From assembly GCF_001650495.1 (NCBI RefSeq), contig NZ_LWCS01000027.1, positions 1 to 64,000 of the forward strand: DNA of 64,000 nucleotides, given 5' to 3'. Below are positions 40,802 through 51,043 of this stretch, in pieces; the stretch's first letter is position 1, and the number at the start of each line of letters is the position of its first letter. Made by a program: the position numbers and the translations under genes. Under the pieces are notes generated by a model, which had not been told where the DNA came from, ran no database searches, and saw nothing but the letters and a program-made list of their open reading frames with translations. The DNA is from Mycolicibacterium iranicum. GTDB taxonomy: Bacteria; Actinomycetota; Actinomycetes; Mycobacteriales; Mycobacteriaceae.

Positions 40802-41602
40802 GTGCCGATCGCCACCCCGTACGAGGATCTGCTCCGTCTCGTGCTCGACACCGGGGTCCCCAAATCGGATCGCACCGGCACGGGCACCCGCAGCGTCTTC
40901 GGTCACCAGCTGCGGTACGACCTGAACGCGGGTTTCCCGCTCATCACGACCAAGAAGGTGCACACCAAGTCGATCGTCTACGAGCTGCTGTGGTTCCTTC
41001 GCGGCGACTCCAATGTGCGATGGCTACAAGAGCGCGGTGTCACGATCTGGGATGAATGGGCCTCTCCGTCAGGCGATCTGGGACCCGTCTACGGCGTGCA
41101 ATGGCGGTCATGGCCGACACCGTCCGGTGAGCACATCGACCAGATCAGCGCGGCGCTGGAATTGCTGAAAGCTGATCCGGATTCGCGGCGCAACATCGTC
41201 TCGGCGTGGAACGTCGGTGAGATCCCCCAGATGGCGTTGCCACCGTGCCATGCGTTCTTCCAGTTCTATGTCGCCGAGGGCCACCTGAGCTGCCAGCTGT
41301 ATCAGCGCAGCGCCGACCTCTTTCTCGGTGTTCCGTTCAACATCGCGAGCTACGCGCTGCTCACCCACATGATGGCCGCTCAGGCGGGGCTCGGGGTGGG
41401 GGAGTTCATCTGGACCGGCGGCGACTGTCACATCTACGACAACCATGTCGAGCAGGTCACCGAACAGCTGTCTCGCGAGCCGCGGCCTTACCCGGAACTT
41501 GTTCTGGGTCAGCGCGATTCGATTTTCGACTACACCTATGAGGACGTCATCATCAAGAACTATGAACCCCATCCGGCCATCAAGGCCCCGGTGGCGGTAT
41601 GA
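40802..41602 (+). CDS. thyA: Thymidylate synthase ThyA
   Basis: ThyA methylates dUMP to dTMP using methylenetetrahydrofolate, producing dihydrofolate. 266 residues with catalytic Cys in [12 protein letters not shown] (~149), the FDRTGTGT-like [13 protein letters not shown] folate segment and [23 protein letters not shown] 40802. The stop overlaps a 31-codon mini-frame built of tandem repeats, after which dfrA follows. A separate flavin-dependent ThyX is encoded 5 kb downstream. Confidence 0.97.
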   Translation: MPIATPYEDLLRLVLDTGVPKSDRTGTGTRSVFGHQLRYDLNAGFPLITTKKVHTKSIVYELLWFLRGDSNVRWLQERGVTIWDEWASPSGDLGPVYGVQWRSWPTPSGEHIDQISAALELLKADPDSRRNIVSAWNVGEIPQMALPPCHAFFQFYVAEGHLSCQLYQRSADLFLGVPFNIASYALLTHMMAAQAGLGVGEFIWTGGDCHIYDNHVEQVTEQLSREPRPYPELVLGQRDSIFDYTYEDVIIKNYEPHPAIKAPVAV

Positions 41603-41694
41603 GGACTGCTTGCAGGTCCGAATCGAAGATGATGAGGTCTGCTTGCAGGTCCGAATCGAAGATGATGAGGTCTGCTTGCAGGTCCGAATCGTGA
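41599..41694 (+). CDS. 31-codon repeat-built mini-ORF between thyA and dfrA
   Basis: ATG 41599 overlaps the thyA stop (ATGA) and the frame ends at TGA 41692, five bases from the dfrA ATG. The predicted peptide is a threefold repeat of an 11-residue unit, [11 protein letters not shown], truncated in the last copy. It may be translated as a coupling peptide carrying ribosomes from thyA to dfrA. It could equally be an untranslated consequence of the DNA repeat. Confidence 0.35.
   Translation: MRTACRSESKMMRSACRSESKMMRSACRSES
41606..41691 (+). repeat. 33-bp tandem repeat, 2.6 copies
   Basis: Two perfect 33-bp units (41606-41638 and 41639-41671) and a 20-base partial third (41672-41691) occupy the thyA-dfrA junction. 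Because 33 is a multiple of three, all frames are preserved through the array. Each complete unit contains GATGAGG, a Shine-Dalgarno-like sequence. The copies are identical, which points to recent duplication. Confidence 0.95.
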
Positions 41695-41696
41695 GT

Positions 41697-42179
41697 ATGA
41701 GTCAACTTGCCCTGATCTGGGCACAGTCGAGCTCGGGCGTGATCGGACGCGACAACGGCATCCCGTGGCATGTGCCCGAGGACATGGCCCGTTTCAAGGA
41801 ACTCACGATGGGCCACACCGTGATCATGGGCAGGCAGACCTGGGAATCGCTGCCCGCGAAGTTCCGCCCCTTGCCGGGACGGAGAAATGTCGTACTCACC
41901 CGGCAGCCTGACTACATGGCAGACGGAGCAGAAATCGTCACGTCCCTCGAAGACGCGCCACTGGACAACGCATGGGTGATCGGCGGCTCGGAGGTCTACG
42001 GGCTGGCACTACCGCTGGCGACGCGGTGTGAGGTCACCGAGATCGACCTCGACCTGCACAGGCAGGACGAGGACGCGCTCGCGCCGCTTCTGGACGAAGC
42101 GTGGGTGGGCACCGAGGGGGACTGGCACGACAGTTCCTCGGGCCTTCGGTACAGGTTCTACAGCTACGTAAGGAAATGA
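41697..42179 (+). CDS. dfrA: Dihydrofolate reductase
   Basis: DfrA regenerates tetrahydrofolate after ThyA. 160 residues with [24 protein letters not shown], the [13 protein letters not shown] cofactor segment and [16 protein letters not shown] 41697 is preferred; the in-frame GTG 41691 is an alternative. The frame is also open backwards through the repeat array, so a longer N-terminal repeat extension cannot be excluded but would not match known enzymes. The stop overlaps the next start. Confidence 0.95.
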   Translation: MSQLALIWAQSSSGVIGRDNGIPWHVPEDMARFKELTMGHTVIMGRQTWESLPAKFRPLPGRRNVVLTRQPDYMADGAEIVTSLEDAPLDNAWVIGGSEVYGLALPLATRCEVTEIDLDLHRQDEDALAPLLDEAWVGTEGDWHDSSSGLRYRFYSYVRK

Positions 42180-43388
42180 AGCTCACCGCCGCACAGGCGC
42201 GGCGGGTGGCGTTGGCGGCGCAGGGCTTTCACGAAGCGAAGCCTGTCGGTGCCGTGACGCGCGCACACCTGAAGCGCTTGATCGCCCGGCTTCAGGTGCT
42301 GCAGCTGGATTCGGTCTCGGTGTCGGTACGCGCCCACTACGCCCCTGTGTTCAGCCGGTTCGGGCCCTACGACCGGGATCTGGTCGACCGCGCGGCGTGG
42401 AGCCATTCGAAGAAAACACCTCGCTTGCTCGTCGAGTACTGGGCTCACGAGGCCGCATTGATGGCCGTCGACGACTGGCCGCTGCTGCGCTGGCGGATGC
42501 GGGAGTACGAGCACGGTCGGGGGTGTCGAGATCGTCAAGAGGAACGCCAAACTCGCCGAGGACATCATCGCCGCCGTCCACGACCTGGGCCCGGTCACGG
42601 CGGGACAAATCGAGGCTCACCTGGAGAGGGGGCAACGAGGCCGCAAAGGGCCGTGGTGGGATCGAAGCGACACGAAGTGGGTTGCCGAGGCGCTGTGGTC
42701 GGCCGGGGTGTTGACCACGGCGACGCGGGTGGGGTTCGCCCGGCACTATGACCTGACCGAGCGGGTGCTGCCCGCCGAGGTGTTCAACCGCCAGGTCGAG
42801 GAGGCCGACGCCATTCGCGAGCTGGTTTCCCGCGCAGCGACTGCGCTGGGTGTGGCGACCGAGGCCGACTTGCGGGACTACTTCCGGCTGAGCGCGCGGC
42901 AGGTCAAACCGGCCATCGCCGACCTGATCGCCAAAGGGGAGATCGAACAGGTCGACGTCGACGGCTGGTCCGCGCCGGCGTATCTGCGAGCAGGCCTGAT
43001 CGTGCCGCGCCGCGACCGCGGTACCGCGCTGCTGTGTCCGTTCGACCCGTTGATCTTCTTCAGGCCGCGCGTCGAGCGGCTGTTCGACGGTTTCCACTAC
43101 CGTATCGAGATCTACACGCCACAGCCCAAGCGTCGGTTCGGTTATTACGTCTGGCCGTTTCTGCTCGACGGCGACCTGGTGGGCCGTGTCGACCTCAAAG
43201 CCGACCGGGTCTCCGGGGCGCTCCACGTCGTCGGCGCTTTCACAGAGGAGGGGCGGGACCGCGAGCACGTTGCCGGTGAACTGGCCGTCCAGCTGCAAGC
43301 AATGGCGGAATGGCTTGCGCTGTCAGATGTCGTGGTGGGCGAGCGCGGCGATTTGGCCCCCCAGCTGCGCTCCGCCTTGGTTAGGTGA
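42176..43388 (+). pseudogene. YcaQ-like DNA glycosylase gene, frameshifted
   Basis: Two overlapping frames encode one winged-helix (HTH_42) protein. The first (from ATG 42176) covers VLQLDSVSVSVRAHYAPVFSRFGPYDRDLVDRA; after a run of five G (42519-42523) the reading continues one base out of frame with VEIVKRNAKLAEDIIAAVHDLGPVTAGQ and onward to TGA 43388. Removing one G restores a continuous ~404-residue protein. The QLD triplet fits the QxD motif of YcaQ-type interstrand-crosslink glycosylases. Either the gene is inactive, or the extra G is a sequencing error or phase-variable tract. It overlaps the dfrA stop. Confidence 0.85.
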
Positions 43389-43392
43389 GCGC

Positions 43393-44289
43393 ATGAACGT
43401 TCTACGTACCCCGGACGAGCGCTTCGCCGACCTGCCGGATTTCCCGTTCGCGCCCCACTATGTCGATGTCGACGGGCTGCGCATGCACTATCTCGACGAG
43501 GGGCCTGCCGACGCACCGGTGGTGTTGCTCCTGCACGGCGAACCGTCGTGGAGCTATCTGTACCGCTGGATGATCCCGGTACTGGTCGACGCCGGGTTCC
43601 GTGCAGTGGCGATCGACCTCGTCGGTTTCGGACGCAGCGACAAGCCGGCCCGGCGGGAGGACTACACCTACCAGGCCCATGTCGACTGGACCTGGGCGGC
43701 GATCGAGGCGATCGGCCTGACCGGCATCACGTTGGTATGTCAGGACTGGGGCGGTCTCATCGGCTTGCGACTCGTCGGCGAACACCCCGATCGCTTCGCG
43801 CGGGTGGTCGCCGCGAACACGACGCTTCCGACCGGCGACCAACACCCTGGCGAGGCCTTCCTGGCGTGGCAGCGGTTCAGCCAGGAGACCCCCGATTTTC
43901 CGGTCGGCAAAATCGTCGACGGAGGCTGCGTGTCCACGCTGCCCGCCGACGTCATCGCCGCCTACGACGCACCGTTTCCCGACGATTCGTATAAGGCGGG
44001 TGCGCGTCAGTTCCCGACGCTCGTGCCGACCAGCCCCGACGATCCCGCGGCGCCGGCTAACAGGGCGGCCTGGGAGGGCCTGCGACAGTTCGACAAGCCG
44101 TTTCTGTGCGCGTTCTCCGATTCCGACCCGATCACCCGCGGCGGCGACGCTCCGCTGCGCAAGTTCATCCCCGGCGCCCAGGGGCAACCCGAGGTAACGA
44201 TCGCCGGTGGTGGACACTTCCTCCAGGAGGACAAAGGTCGCGAACTCGCCGCCGTGGTCGTCGACTTCATCAACGCCAACCCCGTCTAG
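43393..44289 (+). CDS. Haloalkane dehalogenase
   Basis: 298 residues, alpha/beta hydrolase of the HLD-I type. The oxyanion segment HGEPSW (~49), nucleophile Asp with halide-binding Trp in CQDWGGLIG (~118), acid in FSDSDPI and His in GGGHFLQED (~274) match haloalkane dehalogenases such as those of M. tuberculosis and M. avium. ATG 43393 follows the previous stop by four bases. Substrate range is unknown; epoxide hydrolase is less likely because of the DWGG motif. Confidence 0.9.
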   Translation: MNVLRTPDERFADLPDFPFAPHYVDVDGLRMHYLDEGPADAPVVLLLHGEPSWSYLYRWMIPVLVDAGFRAVAIDLVGFGRSDKPARREDYTYQAHVDWTWAAIEAIGLTGITLVCQDWGGLIGLRLVGEHPDRFARVVAANTTLPTGDQHPGEAFLAWQRFSQETPDFPVGKIVDGGCVSTLPADVIAAYDAPFPDDSYKAGARQFPTLVPTSPDDPAAPANRAAWEGLRQFDKPFLCAFSDSDPITRGGDAPLRKFIPGAQGQPEVTIAGGGHFLQEDKGRELAAVVVDFINANPV

Positions 44290-44375
44290 CGGTACGAGGT
44301 GACGTAACCGTCGTTTCGAGGCAGACTCTAAATTGACGCTCTGGCAGATTGCGTCATGGGATTGCGGGAGTCTGC

Positions 44376-45458
44376 GTGCTTGGTTGGTGGTGGCAGCAGA
44401 CGGACCAGTTCGATTGGTTCAGCTCCTACCTGCGTGACCGCGGTCTTCAGCCGCGGTGGCGGCAGGCCACCTTCCTCTTCACACTGCTTCTTGGTGCCGT
44501 CCCTGTCACGATGATCGGCAGTCCCGCCGGTCCACGCGGTCCGGTGGCGACAGCCGTCGCGATCACCGCCTCGATCGCTGCGCTGGCGGCGGCGCTGTTG
44601 TGGTTGATCCGGTGGCCCACCCGAGGGCAATCCCTGGCATACACCGCCGTCTGCGGTGCCTGTATCGCTGCCGGCTGCCTGGTCGTTCCGGACCCGTACG
44701 GCGGGTTGATGGGCTGCATGACGTTCGCTGCCATCGGCGGATTCATCGCGTACTTCCATGCGATGGCGCACGTCCTGACCAACTTCCTGCTGGCGGTCGT
44801 GTGCATGGCAATCACCGCCACGAGGTGGTTTGAGGAGACCGGCGACGTGCGGATTGTGGCGAGTTCGCTGCTGTTGGTGCTGGGGCTCAATGTCGGGGTT
44901 CCGTTCGGCATCCACACGCTCGTGCACTCACTGCACACGGATCTGCGCAATGCCGACCGGGATCCGCTCACCGGTCTACTCAATCGGCGATCGTTCTACA
45001 ACACGGTCCACGAACACGTCCTGGCCACACAGGAAGTGAACATCGCGGTCAACGTGACGATGGTGGACCTGGACAAATTCAAGCGTCTCAACGACAGCAG
45101 GGGCCATGCGGTCGGCGACGCGGCGCTGGCCGACGTCGCGACCGTGTTGCAGCAGTGCAGCGGGCCGGGCGCGGTCCTCGGGCGGCTCGGCGGGGAGGAG
45201 TTCGTCGTGGCGGACCTCGGTGCCGCGTCACGGCATGTGGTCACCGGGCAACGAATCCGGGCCGGCATCGCCGCGCTCCCGTTCGGCATCACCGGCAGCG
45301 TGGGAGTGTGCAGTGCGACGATCCCGGCGGGCGTCGACGTGCCGCACCCGGAGTTCCTCGAGCGGCTCATCCACGCCGCCGATGCCGCAATGTATCTGGC
45401 GAAGCGTTCCGGCGGCGACCGCGTCGAACACCGGTACCTCGACGTCGATCCGCGGTGA
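44376..45458 (+). CDS. Membrane-bound diguanylate cyclase (GGDEF)
   Basis: 360 residues: six predicted N-terminal membrane helices without a recognised sensory domain (~residues 20-180), then a GGDEF domain beginning DRDPLTGLLNRRSFY with catalytic motif GGEEF (~residue 277). No RXXD inhibitory site is seen before GGEEF. It should make cyclic di-GMP. GTG 44376 has CGGGAG five bases upstream. Transcribed alone; no EAL domain partner in the window. Confidence 0.9.
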   Translation: MLGWWWQQTDQFDWFSSYLRDRGLQPRWRQATFLFTLLLGAVPVTMIGSPAGPRGPVATAVAITASIAALAAALLWLIRWPTRGQSLAYTAVCGACIAAGCLVVPDPYGGLMGCMTFAAIGGFIAYFHAMAHVLTNFLLAVVCMAITATRWFEETGDVRIVASSLLLVLGLNVGVPFGIHTLVHSLHTDLRNADRDPLTGLLNRRSFYNTVHEHVLATQEVNIAVNVTMVDLDKFKRLNDSRGHAVGDAALADVATVLQQCSGPGAVLGRLGGEEFVVADLGAASRHVVTGQRIRAGIAALPFGITGSVGVCSATIPAGVDVPHPEFLERLIHAADAAMYLAKRSGGDRVEHRYLDVDPR

Positions 45459-45503
45459 CTTCGGCTTCGTGGCGTAGGTGTTCGCGCAGATCGGTCGGCA
45501 CTA

Positions 45504-46100
45504 CTACTTCAGTGGAATATCGTTGTCGCCCTTGGATTTCTGATACTGCCCTGAGAGGGCATCGTAGCGGCCTCGGATGCGGTCGCGATGCGCCTGTAGT
45601 TTTGCGCGCTGCGGCTCGGGCGCGGTCTCGATCAGGTCGCGGATCGCATAAGCAGTCCAGAAGTCGTTGACGCGCCGGTAGCCGCCCGGGTCGAGTCCGA
45701 AGACTTCCTTGAGGATCTTCAGATCGTGCGGGATCGCGAAGCTGTCGCGCGAATCCTCGTGGCTGTAGAAGTAGAAGAAGTTGTCGAAGCCGGTCCACGT
45801 GATAGCCGACAGACACAACGTGCACGGCTCGTGTGTCGACAGGAACAGAAGATCTTTCGTGGACGGGCGGTCGGGCATTTCGTAGAACTTGCGCAGCGTG
45901 TTCATCTCGCCGTGCCACAGCGGGCTGCCGGTCTCGTCGTTGGTGCCTGCGATCACGACCGACAGGTCGGACTTGGCCAGCAGGGCCGCGCCGAAGACCT
46001 TGTTGCCCGCGGCTACTCCTCGTTCCGTCAGCGGCAGGATGTCGTGGTCGATCACCTCGAGCAGCCGCGCGGCGAATGTGGCGGCCGTGTTGTCGGACAT
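45504..46100 (-). CDS. Cytidine/deoxycytidylate deaminase-fold protein
   Basis: 198 residues. The zinc and catalytic motifs are HGEMNTL (HXE, ~71) and PCTLC (PCXXC, ~100). The C-terminal ~90 residues form an unusual extension with FYFYSHEDSRDSFAIPHDLKIL and a charged helical tail. It is probably a nucleoside or nucleobase deaminase or guanine-deaminase-like enzyme; the substrate cannot be assigned. ATG 46100. Divergent from thyX with 57 bases between. Confidence 0.82.
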   Translation of the reverse strand: MSDNTAATFAARLLEVIDHDILPLTERGVAAGNKVFGAALLAKSDLSVVIAGTNDETGSPLWHGEMNTLRKFYEMPDRPSTKDLLFLSTHEPCTLCLSAITWTGFDNFFYFYSHEDSRDSFAIPHDLKILKEVFGLDPGGYRRVNDFWTAYAIRDLIETAPEPQRAKLQAHRDRIRGRYDALSGQYQKSKGDNDIPLK

Positions 46101-46157
46101 GGGAAACCCTAACGTCGCCGCCGCCGGTTCGCTGTGCAGGCACGTTAGGCTCAGCCG

Positions 46158-46910
46158 GTGGCCGAGATCGCGCCGCTGCGAGTGCAGCTGATCGCCAAGA
46201 CCGAGTTCTCGGCGCCCCCGGAGGTGCCGTGGAGCACTGACGCCGACGGTGGCGCCGCGCTGGTCGAGTTCGCCGGGCGCGCCTGTTACCAGAGCTGGTC
46301 GAAGCCCAATCCGCGCACCGCGACCAACGCCGCATACCTGCGGCACATCATCGACGTGGGTCATTTCTCGGTGCTCGAGCACGCCTCGGTGTCCTTCTAC
46401 ATCACCGGTGTGTCCCGGTCCTGCACCCACGAACTGATTCGGCACCGGCATTTCTCGTACTCGCAGCTGTCGCAGCGCTACGTTCCGGAAGACGATTCGC
46501 AGGTGGTGGTTCCACCGGGCATCGAGGACGATCCCGACCTTCTGCACACGTTTCTCGACGCCGCAGATGCCAGCCGTGCCACCTATTCCGAATTGCTCGC
46601 GCGGCTGGAGGCGAAGCTGGCCGACTCGGGGAACGCGACGCTGCGGCGCAAGCAGGCCCGCCAGGCCGCGCGCGCAGTCTTGCCCAACGCCACCGAGACG
46701 CGGATCGTCGTCACCGGCAACTACCGGGCCTGGCGGCACTTCATCGCGATGCGGGCCAGCGAACACGCCGACGTCGAGATCCGTCGCCTGGCGATCGAAT
46801 GTCTGCGCCAGCTGATCGATGTCGCGCCCCAGGTGTTCTCCGACTTCGAGATCATCGCGCTGGCCGACGGGACCGAGGTGGCGACCAGCCCGCTGGCAAC
46901 CGAGGTATGA
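46158..46910 (+). CDS. thyX: Flavin-dependent thymidylate synthase ThyX
   Basis: ThyX makes dTMP using FADH2 and yields tetrahydrofolate. 250 residues with the signature [14 protein letters not shown] (RHRxxSxxxxSxR), [12 protein letters not shown] and [19 protein letters not shown] 46158. Mycobacteria keep both ThyA and ThyX. It is followed by dapA and rnj on the same strand, the Rv2754c-Rv2752c order. Confidence 0.97.
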   Translation: MAEIAPLRVQLIAKTEFSAPPEVPWSTDADGGAALVEFAGRACYQSWSKPNPRTATNAAYLRHIIDVGHFSVLEHASVSFYITGVSRSCTHELIRHRHFSYSQLSQRYVPEDDSQVVVPPGIEDDPDLLHTFLDAADASRATYSELLARLEAKLADSGNATLRRKQARQAARAVLPNATETRIVVTGNYRAWRHFIAMRASEHADVEIRRLAIECLRQLIDVAPQVFSDFEIIALADGTEVATSPLATEV

Positions 46911-47864
<954 letters not shown>

Positions 47865-47874
47865 TGGTCCGCCA

Positions 47875-49551
47875 GTGGATTTGACGCACACTCCACCGGG
47901 ACCGCTGGCCCCGGGCGGCCTACGGGTCACCGCACTGGGCGGCATCGGCGAAATCGGCCGCAACATGACGGTTTTCGAGCATCTCGGCCGGCTGCTCATC
48001 GTGGACTGCGGGGTGCTGTTCCCGACCCACGACGAGCCAGGCGTCGACCTCATCCTGCCTGACCTGCGCCACATCCAAGGACGGCTCGACGACGTCGAGG
48101 CGCTCGTCGTCACCCACGCTCACGAAGACCACATCGGTGCGATCCCGTTCCTGCTCAAGCAGCGTGCCGATCTCCCGATTGTCGGCTCGAAGTTCACGCT
48201 CGCCCTGGTCGCCGAAAAGTGCCGCGAACATCGGCTCAGTCCGAAGCTCGTCGAGGTGGCCGAGGGTCAGAAGAGCACCCACGGCGTCTTCGAATGCCAG
48301 TACTTCGCCGTCAACCACTCGATCCCGGGCTGCCTGGCGATCGGCATCCGTACCGGCGCGGGCACGGTGCTGCACACCGGTGACATCAAGCTCGACCAAC
48401 TGCCGCCCGATGGCAGGCCTACCGATCTGCCCGGAATGTCACGTCTGGGAGACGCCGGCGTCGACCTGTTCCTCTGCGATTCCACGAACTCCGAGATCCC
48501 GGGGGTCGGACCGTCGGAGAGCGAGGTGGGCCCGTCGCTGCACCGGTTGATGCGGGGCGCCGACGGCCGGGTCATCGTGGCCTGCTTCGCGTCCAACGTC
48601 GATCGGGTGCAGTCGATCATCGACGCCGCGGTCGCACTCGGCCGACGGGTTTCGTTCGTTGGGCGTTCCATGGTGCGCAACATGGGCATCGCCCGCGAAT
48701 TGGGCTATCTGAACGTCGCGGACGAAGATGTGCTGGACATTGCCGCCGCGGAGATGATGCCTGCCGACCAGGTCGTGCTCATCACCACGGGTACGCAGGG
48801 CGAGCCGATGGCGGCCCTGTCCCGGATGTCGCGGGGAGAGCATCGCAGTATCACGCTGACGGCAGGCGATCTGATCATCCTGTCGTCCTCGCTGATCCCA
48901 GGCAACGAAGAGGCGGTGTACGGGGTCATCGATTCACTGGCCAAGATCGGTGCCCGCGTCGTCACCAATCAACAAGTGCGCGTTCATGTCTCGGGACATG
49001 CCTACGCCGGTGAGCTGCTGTTCCTCTACAACGGGGTGCGGCCACGCAACGTCATGCCCGTACACGGGACGTGGCGCATGCTTCGGGCCAACGCCGCGCT
49101 CGCGGCCAGGACCGGCGTGCCGGAGGACAACATCGTCCTCGCCGAGAACGGGGTCAGCGTCGACCTGGTGGCTGGACGTGTCAGCATCGCCGGTGCGGTA
49201 CCGGTCGGCAAGATGTTCGTCGACGGGCTCATCACCGGCGACGTCGGGGATGCGACGCTCGGGGAGCGGTTGATCCTGTCCTCCGGCTTCGTCGCGGTCA
49301 CCGTGGTGGTCCGGCGTGGCACGGGCAAGCCCGCCGGGCCTGCGCACCTGTATTCGCGGGGCTTCTCCGAGGACCCCAAGGCGCTTGAGCCCGTAGCCCG
49401 CAAGGTGGAACAGGAACTGGAACACCTGGCCTCACAGAACGTCACCGATCCGACGCGGATCGCGCAGGGTGTGCGGCGCACGGTCGGCAAATGGGTGGGG
49501 GAGACCTACCGCCGGCAGCCGATGATCGTGCCTACGGTCATCGAGATCTGA
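47875..49551 (+). CDS. rnj: Ribonuclease J
   Basis: 558 residues: metallo-beta-lactamase and beta-CASP domains with the HAHEDHIGAIPF zinc motif (~81), then the C-terminal domain. RNase J has 5'-to-3' exonuclease and endonuclease activity and processes rRNA and mRNA. Further motif segments are LHTGDIKLD, CDSTNSEIPG, VSGHAYAGELL and MPVHGTWRML. GTG 47875. Confidence 0.96.
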   Translation: MDLTHTPPGPLAPGGLRVTALGGIGEIGRNMTVFEHLGRLLIVDCGVLFPTHDEPGVDLILPDLRHIQGRLDDVEALVVTHAHEDHIGAIPFLLKQRADLPIVGSKFTLALVAEKCREHRLSPKLVEVAEGQKSTHGVFECQYFAVNHSIPGCLAIGIRTGAGTVLHTGDIKLDQLPPDGRPTDLPGMSRLGDAGVDLFLCDSTNSEIPGVGPSESEVGPSLHRLMRGADGRVIVACFASNVDRVQSIIDAAVALGRRVSFVGRSMVRNMGIARELGYLNVADEDVLDIAAAEMMPADQVVLITTGTQGEPMAALSRMSRGEHRSITLTAGDLIILSSSLIPGNEEAVYGVIDSLAKIGARVVTNQQVRVHVSGHAYAGELLFLYNGVRPRNVMPVHGTWRMLRANAALAARTGVPEDNIVLAENGVSVDLVAGRVSIAGAVPVGKMFVDGLITGDVGDATLGERLILSSGFVAVTVVVRRGTGKPAGPAHLYSRGFSEDPKALEPVARKVEQELEHLASQNVTDPTRIAQGVRRTVGKWVGETYRRQPMIVPTVIEI

Positions 49552-49578
49552 GCGCTGCCGTCTGCGGAACCGATCGGC

Positions 49579-49622
49579 CCGCCGCGCATCACGGTTACCC
49601 CTCGTGAACCGTGGCGCGGCGG
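49579..49622 (+). terminator. Long hairpin after rnj
   Basis: CCGCCGCGC-AT-CACGGTT (49579-49596) pairs with AACCGTGGCGCGGCGG (49607-49622) as a 16-bp stem with a two-base bulge and 10-base loop. No U-tract follows. It probably ends the dapA-rnj transcript. The remainder of the 395-base gap to the next gene (49623-49946) is AT-rich for this genome and shows no gene. Confidence 0.65.
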
Positions 49623-49946
49623 CCGCGGGAGCGCAGACAAATTCTCGTTGCTCCCCACTAATTATGCACGGTGGGAACGCTTTGGCAATACGTCTGTACC
49701 AGACATGGTGACGGGCAAATATTGCATTGCGTAAATTTTGCTCGGGCCTTTTCCAGTAAAACCAAACAATCGGTCAAGATCGGACATTTACGCAGGTAGT
49801 TGCGATTCGAAGAATGTAATCGCACAGTGACGCCAGCTTGCCCATAAATTACGCTACGGGCCGTTTCAGTAGAGGTTGCGCACCGGCTTAATAGCGAAGA
49901 TCAAAATGAGATTTACCTTGACAGTCTATTTGCTGAGCGCTTACCT

Positions 49947-50609
49947 CTAGACGGCTTCCAGTCGATAGCCCAAGCCGCGCAAGGTGACGAATCGGTTGGC
50001 GCCCAGCTTGCGCCGCAAATACCGGACATAGACGTCGACCACGTTGGACCCCGGTTCGTGGTCGTAGCCCCAGACCCGGCTCAACAACTGTTCGCGGGAC
50101 AGCACCTGGCCTGGGTGTCTCAGAAAGGTCTCGGCCAAGGCGAACTCTCGCGCAGACAGATCGACCGAGTAGTCGCCGACGTGAGCCCTGCGGGTACGGA
50201 GATCCAGCCGCAGTCCGCCATAGGACAGCGTGGCCATCTCCGCGGTCCGTCCCGGAGCTAGTCCCAGTCGCACGCGCGCGAGCAGTTCCTCGAAGCGGAA
50301 CGGCTTGGGGAGGTAGTCTTCGGCGCCGCCCTCGATCGCGGCCACCGTGTCCGCGACGCTGGCGCGGGCGATCAGTACTACGACGGGAAGTGTGCTGCCC
50401 TCGGCGCGGAGACGTCGCAGGACGGTGAACCCGTCCATCCCGGGAAGCCCGGTGTCGAGAACCATCAGATCAAAGTCGCCACTGCACGCAAGGGTGTAGG
50501 CTGACCGCCCGTCCGAGACGACGGTGACCGAAAAACCATTGGAAGACAGTCCTTTTCGGACGAAGGACGAGATCCGCGGCTCATCTTCGGCGATCAGGAT
50601 GGCTGCCAT
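49947..50609 (-). CDS. Orphan OmpR-family response regulator
   Basis: 220 residues with receiver and winged-helix domains. The acidic pocket EDEP, phospho-acceptor VLDTGLPGMDG and LPKPFRF lysine are intact, but the switch Thr/Ser is isoleucine (VVVLIARAS), which may alter phospho-signalling. DNA-binding end: VVDVYVRYLRRKLGA and LRGLGYRLEAV. No histidine kinase is adjacent. Its 3' end borders an AT-rich stretch. Confidence 0.88.
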   Translation of the reverse strand: MAAILIAEDEPRISSFVRKGLSSNGFSVTVVSDGRSAYTLACSGDFDLMVLDTGLPGMDGFTVLRRLRAEGSTLPVVVLIARASVADTVAAIEGGAEDYLPKPFRFEELLARVRLGLAPGRTAEMATLSYGGLRLDLRTRRAHVGDYSVDLSAREFALAETFLRHPGQVLSREQLLSRVWGYDHEPGSNVVDVYVRYLRRKLGANRFVTLRGLGYRLEAV

Positions 50610-51043
50610 GGCGTCACTTCCGGCATCAACGTCACCGCCGGAATCAACACCGAGAACGGCGAACTGCGGCGCAGTGCTGAATCAAGCATCACCTACCCCC
50701 GTGTGCAACGGCGGGGCCCGCACGATCGACGAGCCCGTGCCCCGCGCCGTCGGAATGCGCACCCTATTTGCTCACCGCGACCGAACCAGCCGAAAACCCT
50801 GGCCCCCGCTTCCAGCGCTCAGGCCCCAGCCGGACTCGGGTGTCCGGAGCCTCAGCGAGCCGCCCGACGTCTCCGATGCTACGCCGCTTCACTGTTTTGG
50901 CCTGGGAGAACGGCATGCATTGTCGGCGGGCGCACTATCGCCCCGGCCTAGGCGCTGCGGATGCGGCACCGGTCTTCCGATGGCGGAGGACTGCCGTGCA
51001 ATGTCACGCTCAGCGAGTTTGCGGGGGTATCTGGCGTCACGCG
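50610..51043. other. 434-base region without a recognised gene
   Basis: No frame here has a recognisable protein. An open plus-strand frame runs through it but lacks homology-like features. It should contain the promoter of the response regulator; nothing specific is seen. Confidence 0.5.

Noticed and set aside
41606..41691. Possible CRISPR array
   Set aside because: Copies are directly contiguous with no spacers and no cas genes are present; it is a simple tandem repeat.
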